64,000 nucleotides of DNA from Algoriphagus locisalis. Lineage in GTDB: Bacteria > Bacteroidota > Bacteroidia > Cytophagales > Cyclobacteriaceae. Under the pieces are notes generated by a model that ran no database searches, had not been told where the DNA came from, and was given only the letters and a program-made list of their open reading frames with translations. Where the stretch lies: assembly GCF_900116615.1 (NCBI RefSeq), contig NZ_FPBF01000010.1, positions 94,763-158,762 of the forward strand, given 5' to 3'. Made by a program: the position numbers and the translations under genes. Every line of letters begins with the position of its first letter. Position 1 is the stretch's first letter. This document shows, one piece after another, positions 25,147 to 35,600 of this stretch.

Positions 25147-26652
25147 CTATTGCTTAATTTTTTGGTGTAGTTTCAACAGCGGGTCCTCATCATTTTCTTC
25201 AATGGCTTTCTTTTCTACTTCTGTGAACACAGCAGGGAATTGATCTGTGAGCATTTTTTGTTTTCTGGTTTTTAGTGTATCCCAGTCCACCTTTTTAAAT
25301 GCATCTGAAAAGAACGACCGTGTGGCCGCATGCAGATTTAGTGGTCCCGCACCTGACATCTCGCCCTGAATAGATGCTGCCGCAGCCTGTGTTTTTTTCT
25401 GCTTTGCCTGATTGATAATGGATTTGAGGTATTCTGCACGCCAGTTGAACATACCCTGGGCAAATGTAGCATCCGAAAGTGCCAGCAATCGCCCAATTTG
25501 CCAGGCGGCACTGTAGGCATGGTTGAAAATTCCCGTGCCGGGATCATAATGCATGGCGTGGTCAGAGTAAATATAAGGTCCGTAGTTACCGCCGTCTTGA
25601 GGCTGCGAGGATCCACGTTTTGTAGGTGAGGGTACCAATGGCCCCCGGTACCATGAGGTGGCATTTTCTCCTACCCGCATTTTGTTTTGGAGCGCCACAT
25701 AACCGATATCCAAGGCTTCTTTGGCTGTTGCGTTTTTTTCTGTTGCTTGGTCAGTTGACAGTTGGATCAATGAAGTGCCGCCGTTGCCAGGCTGGCAAAT
25801 GGCTTCCATCATAGTGAGAAATTCCCGGTCAAATTTGGAGGTTGTGAATTCCCAGCTTCCCAGGTGGACCAGCCTGATCTTGCTAAAGCTCCCAGTAATG
25901 CTTGCACTATTGAGATGGTCCTGATGTCCTTCGAAAGACACCAGCAAAATCATGTTTCTCTGGCCTACTCCCGGAACCCTATTTCCGATACATAAAGAGA
26001 AACAGCCGTCTGCGTCCATGTTCAGGATCACTTTTCCATCCGTATTTACCGCACGGGCATGAGACAGGTACTTCAGCTCTTCCAGTTTGGGGGCAATGGC
26101 CTGAAAGTACTCCAGGTCTATATCAATTACAGTTACTTTCTCGTCATCGCTTCCTTTGAATTCAGTACCCAAATCGGGAGGGAGTACACCTGCTCCTGGG
26201 TTCACAAGCTGGCTGGTAGAGACCGTTTGGGGGGTACTGATTTTACGGCTACTGCTGGTTTCCAGGTATTCAGCTTCGTATAAAGTCAGTAAACCCATCC
26301 AGGGGGTGTCTTCGTTTTGGGTAGTCTTCCCGGGGTCAATGGCGCGTGACCAGGGTAAGCTAAAGTCGTTAAAAACTATATTGGGCAGGAAGTTTGCAAA
26401 GTTGCCTACCTGATTGGGGGGAGGGAATAGTGAGTGGATGTTGCTGGGCTGCAAAACAAACCTGGGGCCATCTATAGTCAGTTTTTTTAGGGCATCATAC
26501 TCCGGGTTGTCGCCGGAGTCCACCACATTTTGAATCGTTTGTTTTGCGGAAAGTGTATAGTTATCTGTTTTCAAAGGAGGCTGTATGGAGTCAAAAAATT
26601 GAATGTCTCCTGCAGCTACAGTTCCCGGATCGGTAATGATACTATTGCTCAT
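25147..26652 (-). CDS. Conserved protein of unknown function (YSAAWQIGRLLALSD family)
   Basis: I use the ATG at 26652; the frame also offers a TTG one codon earlier. The 501-residue protein has no signal peptide. Its most distinctive block is YDPGTGIFNHAYSAAWQIGR with LLALSD after it, which I recall from uncharacterised proteins adjacent to DUF6603 genes in several phyla. An upstream beta-rich part contains VIDIDLEYFQAIAPKLEEL and LVHLGSWEFTTSKFD. I find no catalytic motif. The start overlaps the end of the giant DUF6603 gene by 11 nt, which points to translational coupling. Confidence 0.75.
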   Translation of the reverse strand: MSNSIITDPGTVAAGDIQFFDSIQPPLKTDNYTLSAKQTIQNVVDSGDNPEYDALKKLTIDGPRFVLQPSNIHSLFPPPNQVGNFANFLPNIVFNDFSLPWSRAIDPGKTTQNEDTPWMGLLTLYEAEYLETSSSRKISTPQTVSTSQLVNPGAGVLPPDLGTEFKGSDDEKVTVIDIDLEYFQAIAPKLEELKYLSHARAVNTDGKVILNMDADGCFSLCIGNRVPGVGQRNMILLVSFEGHQDHLNSASITGSFSKIRLVHLGSWEFTTSKFDREFLTMMEAICQPGNGGTSLIQLSTDQATEKNATAKEALDIGYVALQNKMRVGENATSWYRGPLVPSPTKRGSSQPQDGGNYGPYIYSDHAMHYDPGTGIFNHAYSAAWQIGRLLALSDATFAQGMFNWRAEYLKSIINQAKQKKTQAAAASIQGEMSGAGPLNLHAATRSFFSDAFKKVDWDTLKTRKQKMLTDQFPAVFTEVEKKAIEENDEDPLLKLHQKIKQ

Positions 26653-29600
26653 CAATTTGTTGTTTTTGAATTAATTTAACACTGGTCTTCCTGTGAGATG
26701 AATCACCAAAATCAATCCCGCACTGCACAAGTGAGAGTTGATGGGCCAATTCACTTTTCATTGCTTTGTTGTCACCCAACGCATACATACCCAGGATCTC
26801 TGTCTGCTGATCGGTCAGGGAGATCAGTATTCCATAGTAAGCACTGGCCTTTGTCGGGGCGTCGAATAACAACAGCGTGTTTTCCCCGTAAGCCTGGACA
26901 GCCGTTGCTTTGAACGCTCCGCTTTTGGACGGCACTTCATCTGCGGCAACAGCAATCCCAATTGACCCTACACCAGCTTTTCCTTTCAGCAATACGCCAA
27001 ACACCTGGCTCTGTCTTGGGAAAACCGTTTGGATCCATCCCTTTCTTGTTGTATTCCCCGAAGTTTTCACCAGGTTTTGATCCACCAGATCGCTGGCTTT
27101 TACATGCCCAATCCGGCCTGTCCGGGGTTTTATTTGCCGGCTGTTTTGTGCTCGGATCAAACACCCATCGGCCAGAAACCAACCGCTGTTAATCTTGGAA
27201 AGCATGGTGTTTATTTGCCAGCCGAGAACAGCATCAGGGTTGGTTTCAAACCCCTGGACAAGGACCTGGCCTGTTTCGGCTGGAAGCCCGAAAGTTTCAG
27301 GTCCGCTGAAATGTTCAAAACCCAGCAAGCTGCCGTATTCATCAAAACTGGCGATGAGGCTTGGCAGCTCTCCGAGTAACTCCAGATCAAGGGATAGTTT
27401 AGGGTCAGTCTTCCATACCAGAGTGGTACCATCATATAGCGCTTTGCTGCGGGTGCTACAAAAATCCGCAAGTGAGGACAGATAGCTCTCATTGGAAATT
27501 TTGTGGGTGGTTTTCCATTGTCCTTTCGCTTTTCTGGCCAGTTTCGGAAGATGAAAAGCCTCCGGGGCATCCCTGCTTGTAGTTTTGTAGGTTTGCAGTT
27601 GGGCCACCAATTGAGGCTCCCGGATAGGAGCCGTTTCTGTGGCCACGTCCTGGGATGGGCTTTGTAATAAGATGGGCTTGCCTGCCTCTACTACGCCATT
27701 GTTCTGATAGATTCCTATTCTGGCGAGTACAGGGAAGTCTTGCAGAATGAGGTTGGCCGATGACGCCATTACGACTAGGCTGGGATCCAGTGGCGCGTTT
27801 ATAGCAGAAGCCTGCAGCGCACGGTAAATGTCATTTCGGTTCTTAACCACGGTCTCATCCATGATAGTCTGCCTGATCATGGTAAAGGCCTTTTTCTGAT
27901 CCTCAGCAGGATAAAGTTCCGCTGACGGATAGTTAGGGGTAAAATCATAGGACAATCTCCTGACATCACCGGTTACATATGCCAGGTTTTCCAACGGGAA
28001 TTCAGGAACAACTCCTGAATATACATATTGGCTTGCATCCAGCACTAGCCCGTAAAGTACATTGGAAATGAGCATGGTATCCGGATCAGGGGCAACCTCG
28101 TGGTCTAGTTCTGCCCGCGACCACAAGGCAGATGGGGCCCCGTTAGTGTTTCCGGTAAGGTTTATGTTTCGTGCTTTCAGGTTTATTTCGGCTCCTGAAG
28201 CATCAGTTAAAGCAATGGTCATGGGAGAGACCAGTTGATCCTCTTTCCCCATAGGCCTTACCCCGACATGACTACTACCCTGCAGGGAAGTGTCTGATCC
28301 GGATACCGTAACTGTGCTGCTAGGAATGGCTGATGCTACTGTGAGTTTCCAAGGTATGGGATTTAGAACCCATTCATTCTTACCAGTTCCTTCTTCTCCA
28401 TCATTACTGTCTCGTTCCAGTCCCGTTTGTGCCGTCCACTTCACCACCTGCTGGTCAAGGCTCTGCTGACTGTTTTCATCATTGAGCATAACCACTCTTG
28501 CGTTTGACAGTACTGGACTCGGCGAGGAAGATGTTGGAGCTGGCAGGAAGGATGCTTCAAATGCAGACCAGTCCAGGCTGGCCGTACTTGGATGGTTGTC
28601 CTGGTTGCCGATAGGTATGGAGAAACTGATGATATACCAGTCAACTTCAACTTTACCGAATACCGGAGGTCCCTGCAGTTCGAGTGTACAACCCAGCTTA
28701 GCTACCAGTCGCACAGACACACCTGCTATGGTGGTCTGGAAGCCTGCATAGACGGTTACTCCGATGCCTACATTGAAATAGAAAGGTTCCCATTCAATGA
28801 GGAAGTTGGCGTAGGCATCCAACCCTGCAATGAGAGGACCTGCATCGAAGGCTATTTTCAGATATCCCCCGGACATGATGGCAGTAGGGCAGATGGCAAA
28901 GTATGCGCCACCGGAAATAGATACTTTTCCTACCGAGAAATCCAGCTTCCAGTTAATCCCCAGGCGGGGTACATCAGGATAGTAAACAGGCCTATTGAAT
29001 GCCGGGTGATACCCCCCTAGGGTGACTACAAAATCCCCGGCTGAGATCATTCCTCCATCTTTGAGAGGGATGTCTTTAAACCATAGGAAGAAGGCAAAAC
29101 CCCCGGTTAGTTTAACGTCTTTGGCCAGAACGAATGAATTGGGAGTCAGCTGGGCCTCGGCAGAAACATATCCTGCCGCAGGACTGATGGTGACTTTGAT
29201 GGCCAATTCCATATAGGCCAGGGCAAGATTGGGGCTAACTTTGGGAGGAAGTGTAGCTGTAGAGACCCCCAACAGGTTGAATTCAAAGTCTTTGCCAAAG
29301 CTAAGGAAAAGCAGTGCGGTAGTCTCTAACAACTGAAAGGAAGAGAACTTGAGACCTGCGGCCAACCAGTATTGGCCAACCTGTGGACGTATAACTTCAT
29401 TCAGTTTCAGCAGGGCAGCCATGGGGTCTTCTCCTTGGGTAAAGGAACCGTCTGCCACCCCCTTCACCAGCGGGAAGTTGGCTACCCCTTCTATACCTGG
29501 AAGATCCAGGCCTCTGTTGTAGGCAAACCCTGCGGCTATACCTTCAATGAAAAATGCAGGGATGCCTCCCAGCGGAGCATTAAGCACTCCGAAAATAAAC

Positions 29601-32600
29601 ATGGAGGTTGAAGTGTCCCCATTTTCCATCTTTATTTGGGCATATGATCCTAAAGCTCCAAGCGAGAACTTTTTAGCCGAAAGGATGGCCACGCCGGTGT
29701 ATTCTACAATACCATCCGATTCACTTTTTAAGAAGCCGGCATTAATGGTGACACCTCCAGTATAATCAACGGCAAACCCATCCAGGTCGATCGTGTATTT
29801 GCTCCAATCTGTGGGAGCTGTGACCGGCATACCCACACGCAGGCCTTGGAGTGCTGCTTTGAACCCGGCCAGTTCAAAACTTCCTGAACTGATGAAGTCA
29901 AGCAATGGTGGTGTTTTTTCCCCTTCCCATCCCAGTCCAATGTTTTCAATAAACAGCGGGCCGAAACTTCTCTGTACAGGGATGATCACCTCATGCCCGT
30001 TTCCGGTGTTGCTGCGCAGATTTACCCAAAGTTTATCTATATAGCCAACATCAACTGAGAAACGGGGATCAGTTGTTTTATTGTCATCGTCGGACTCGCC
30101 TGAACCGAGCACGTTTTTTGCAATCGGGTTGTTTCCTCCTCCTTCAGTTATGGTTTTTGGAGAGAGGGAAAGCCCCATCTCATCCATGGATAGGCCTGCC
30201 CCGAATTGTATCTTGATGGGCTGGTCTCCCCGGAATTGCAGGTCAAACAAGGCACGTGGATCGACAGACCCAAGTTTAAACCGGCTCAGGTCCACAATGG
30301 GTTGCCCGTTTTTGCCGATGATGTCGAAGCCTACATTGTTTAAAACAAGGTTAAAATAGGTAAAGTCAACGGAGTAAGAATCGTTTCCGTTTTTGGCAAT
30401 AGGAACATACAAACCAATTCCTCGGTCACCAAATGCCGGAGTCCCGTTTACACTGTTAGTGATCCAATCGGTGTTTTTTCCTCCCAATTGAAAAACAAGA
30501 TTAGGGATGGCTGAAATAGAGAGATTTGGTGCCTGGATGAGCAAACCATAGTAGCCATCCACCTCGGATTTGGGGCCGATAATGATTTTGCCCTCTTCAC
30601 TGAAAGAGAGCAGCGTCCATTGCTCTTTGAGCAGTGTAAAAAGGAAGTTTCCTAAAAATTCCTTAGGTGTTAATTTAGCAAGTTTATCGAACGATGTGAG
30701 GACATATATCCCTTCGGTATCTTCTACGAGTTGGGTAGCTTCAAGCAGCAATGCAGGACTGATGGCGGAGGACTTGATCAAAGGAGCCTGCAACCATGTT
30801 TTTACCTGATCCTGATTCAGTACCAAGAGCGATACATAGCGAGGCAGTACATCTTTGATCACATTGAGCATCCATGATGAAACTTTGTCACCGACATTAC
30901 CACCGCCAAAGAAGTTTGGCAATAGTTCTACATTCAGAGCAGAGGGCGTTCCCATGTTGCTTGGATCAGCAAGCGGGTCGAAGCCAAAATCAAATTGGCC
31001 ATTACTGAAATTGATACTCAGACCCGGGCCATTCAGGTTTTCTATGGGCACGATCATATCCAGACCAAAGGAGATGTCAAATTGGCTCTTATCCAGGTTG
31101 TAGGCCACTCCGGTCGGAGCAATCTCCATTTTAAGCAATTTCATATCAGGCAACTCGGCCCCGGCCCATAAGCCAATGGAGTTCGAAGAGTCCAGACCGG
31201 CAAGCAGCTTGAAGGGCAGTTTGGCACTTGGTATGTATTGAATCCTTCCGTCTATTACTGACAACAGGGAATCTTTAGGTAAGGCCAGCTTGAGCAGGTC
31301 TGCTATTGCGGTGGCTGTATCGTTGGCATTTGCGGTAGAAAAGCGTTGTTTTACCCATTCAAAGGCTACTTTTTCCAACTCCTGAAGCAATGCCTCCCCG
31401 CTCAGCCCCTCAGTTAATGCCTGTGAAAAGGCACTGATAATATTGCTGACCAGGTCATTAACATGCATTTTTGTTGCAAATCCATCCATGGCCGCCAAAA
31501 ACTTTCCTGCATCGCTCGTACCGGACGGGTACTTGGCTAGCAGGAAGTTCATTAATTTAGGGACCACCTCATTGATCACTACTGCAGATCCGGTAGCCAA
31601 TGCCTGTCCAGCCAGCGTGCCCCATCCCTGGAATGGCAATAGTTGTACCCCCAGTCCTGTAGGTTTAGCCGTAGTGCCTTGTGAAATGCGGAACTGAAAT
31701 TCTTTATCATAAGCCACATGTGTGAAAAAACCATCCTGAAGCGAGGGTATCGTAGCTTCGAGGTCTAACCCTCCAGAAAAGGCGGGCTGATAGCTTTCGT
31801 TTAGGCTTACACCAAAATTCAGGTTTTTAATGGCCGCTTGATTACTCACGATAGAGATGGTATCTACGCCAAAGTTGAAAATTGCCAGGTTGTTTTCTCC
31901 TGTCATGCCTACTTTGAATCCGTAAGGCAGACCGGTCAGTTCCATCCCCTTACCCGGGCTAGGGGTAACCTGTATGTCGTTGTATGTCACTTCAGGTAGA
32001 TTACCCAGCAGGGCGATCAGTTTTGGTACACTGAAATTACCCTGATTGCCCAGTACTTCGTCTGAGAGTATCCAGCCCAATGGGTCCGATAAAATACCCA
32101 TCATGGACGGCATGCGCCAGATACCATCTTCATCCTTGCCTATGCCCAGGCCTTCGAAGATTTTTTGAACCAATTCATATTTGCCAAGGAGTTCCTCTTC
32201 GAAGATTGCATTGAGGAGGATATTCAGGGTATAGGCTGGGGCGAGTTCCGATACCTGATCAACGAAAGCCGATGTATTAAAAGGGTATATATCCAACGGG
32301 CTTGCCGCTGGTTTCTGGCCATCACCCCAGATAAGCTGAATTTCAAATGCAGGAGTTTGTAAGGCACCGTTGTTCATGCGAAGCCCAAGGGATGAAGCCA
32401 GCGTCAACCCAATTTTGGGTATATAAATATCTCCCGTGAATGTGAGTGTTTCATCACTGATGTTAAGCTGCAGATTGCCGTACAGGTTTACAAATTCTCC
32501 AAGAGAGATTGCATGTTCAGGCAAGATGTTCAAGGAAATAACCCCATTTGTTGTGGTACTGAAGGTAAACGGTCCATAGCTTGCAGGAGGTTGGTTGGAA

Positions 32601-35600
32601 GCTATTTGAGTGGCGAGGGTTCTTACGGCATTTGCATCGGTAAAGAAGTTCTCAAATCTGGACGTAAGTCCTTGAACAGGATTGGTAAACACTTCGAGCA
32701 CCGCCTCGGGAAGAAGCGGGTAGCCCTGGTTTACAGGTCCGCAGATATGCAGTGCAGAGAGGAACTGCAATGCCGGCACAGGAAGAGAAGGTATGGTAAT
32801 ACCGGTCACTTCCTGTAAGAAATCAAACAGTTCCTTTCGATGGGCAGGATCCATCAGCAGCGATTTGAACTGGCTTTTTAAATAAGCATCCGAGCTGGCC
32901 AGTAAAGCATTCCAGCCACTGGTGTTGATTCCGTAAGGTGCCTGGTCATTGGCTCTAGGCAGAGTAAGCCCAATTAATTGCAGAAGTTTATAGGTGGTTT
33001 GAAATCCGCTGTTGTCGGTAACCGCTTCCACGGTTGTGGCAGTTTGCAAAGCGCCATTGAGCAACGCCAGAAATGCAGCTTGCAGGTTTGATGCAAAACT
33101 ATCGCTAAGAAACTGTTCCAGCGTTACCAGATCATCCTGAAAGTCAGTGCCAAGTTGTGCATTGACTAACGTAACCACAGGTTTGACGTTGACCTCGCCT
33201 TTTTCTAATGAGAGGGTCAGACCCAGCATAATTTTATCAACATTGCCTATGCTCCCAAGATCAACCAATTTGGCATTGGGGATGAAAAGTGTGCCGATGA
33301 AATTCAGCGAGGGAACATCATCAATAAATTCTATTTTTTTATTTTGGGTTGAATATTCGACCAGATTCAGCCTTTGTTCAAGGTTAAAAGCAACTTCTGG
33401 TTTGCCTGAACCGGGATACTTGAATAGGTCCTGTCGGCCAAATCCAAGCCCAAGGTTTTGTTTGCCCGTGTTATACCAAACAGGTAGATTAAATCCAAAA
33501 GGAATGGGGGTGATCCAGGGGTCGGTGAATGTGCCGCTTCCTAAAATGGCCGGGGCATCCTTTGTTCCGGACATGGTATAGGCCAGCAATCCAAGCACGC
33601 TTTTACCCTTTGTGTCAGTATTAAAAAGCTGGTCTATCTGTTTGTTAAAGTCTGTCCACGGATCGGTGAAGCTGGTAAAAGGATAAAGTTCAAATCCTGA
33701 CCAGGATAAACCGGATTCCGGGAAAGCAGGGGCGGTGGTTAAATCTTTGACCAGTCCCATGGCACCGGCAAGGAATAGACCCGGTTTGGACTGGGTCCGT
33801 AAGAGCATGGTGCCCAATGCTGAAACCAGAAAAGGACCAAAGGTAGATGCACTTTGCTTCACCAGATCCTGGAGGGTTGACTGGTCATCAAAATTCAGGT
33901 CTGTGCCCAAAGCGGTAGGAGTTCCATCTACCACCAGAGTCGGTCCCTTTATCAGCATGGACCATGACCAGCCACCGTTTTGGTTCCAGGTGGCTGATAG
34001 CTGGGAGGTATCTACTTTTACCTGCATGCCACCTATAGCCGGCGTTTCGAAACCTTTTGGCAGGGTAAGCCGTGCGGCCACACCAGAGAGCCAGTCAGCT
34101 GTAGTATGGCTAAAATTCCCGTCTTTTGGCAACCTGATGGTGGCGGCATCCAGAGCCAGAGAGGCTACAATGTCGGTGCCTTTTAGCGTAAGCTCGGGGG
34201 CAAGTTCGAGGCCCAGGTTCAGGTTGATGTAATCTGTAATGCTTTCCTGAAAGCAAACCAGGTAAGCAGGTAAAGTTTGGTCTTTTATGGAGATCCCGGC
34301 TTTCCAGGGATCTTGTTTTGTTCCACTACCGGAAATGTTGATCGGTAAAGAGTCTGTGGAGGCTTGCAGAAGCTGGGCGAATGACTCCACTACATAATAG
34401 AAAGCTTCTTTTCCGGAGACCTGCTGTTGGCATGAAAGTACGTTGGAGTAATAGCTGGCCCATGCACCAATCGGGTTGGTGATAGAGGTGGCCATGCCTG
34501 ATGGAGAGAATGGAGGAATAAGGTTTTCAGGCCAATTGGCTCCTGCTGAAGAAGGAGTCTGTAATCCGATTAATGTTCCGATGCTCTGGGAAAGCTTTTT
34601 GTTTTCCGTGCCGAATTCCAAGAGGCTCTGCAAGCCTTCGCTCAGGGCCACGGCTCCTGCATTGGCCAATTGGCCAGGCGAGAGCAGGTTAAGCGTGTCG
34701 TAATGCGTGCTTCCGATGGTTACAGCATTAAGGCCAAACCAGGGCATCATACTGGAATCTGACCCCAACGACATACCGCCTTCCAGGGAGCCAATGGAAT
34801 ATGCTTTGTTTTCGAGGGTAAATTCAGCCAGAGGTTGAGCTTCAGTTTTATTTTTGAGATTGAATTTTGCGGTAAAATTGATGGAAGGAGAGAGCCCGAT
34901 GGCGTCCCCGGTAATCTGGAATCTTGCCAATTCGCTTTCGGCCTGCATCGTAAAAGCTATGCCGGAGCTTCCAAAATCAAAAGGTGATCCTGAAAATGCC
35001 ATGCCTGGATACAATACCCTGGTACTTTCACCAATCACCTCAGTGCCCATGGAGAGGCTTAATGTTCCTATAGTGCTCACATCCAAAAGTGAGATCAGGA
35101 AAGGGGAGCTGCGTGACCCATCACCCGAGACACCAATATCTTTTTTAAGGAAACCTGAAAGACAGGAAAGCCAGGTTTTTAGGGTATTGTTATCAGCAGC
35201 AATAGCATTGAACCAGTTCAGAAAAATGGTTTCTGCATTATTATTTTTGGCTGCATTGAACAACTCATACCATTTTAGTATTGGGAGGGTGGCATTTGGG
35301 GCGCCTTCAACCTTGGGTACCTGAGAGCTCAATCCGAAGAGCGGCGGGAAGTACTGTATGTTTCCGCTGAGTTCAGGGAATACTTTGCTCAATCCACCCA
35401 CAAATAGGCTGGAAGCCGTATCCATAATCTTTTCAGCGGTGATAGCCTCCAGGTCGGAGAGAGAGCGGTTGGAGGGTTTGTCTTCCCCGGCTAATTGAAG
35501 ACCAATGATTTCCACACCCAACTCAAACGGGGATTTCCCGGCTATTTCTTTGGCCAAGTCTATATTGGCATTGACTTTTACTCCGTTAAATTGAATGCCG

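Noticed and set aside
33147..34232. Two long plus-strand frames opposite the DUF6603 gene
   Set aside because: They arise from codon bias of the repetitive antisense gene and carry no signal peptide, fold or motif.
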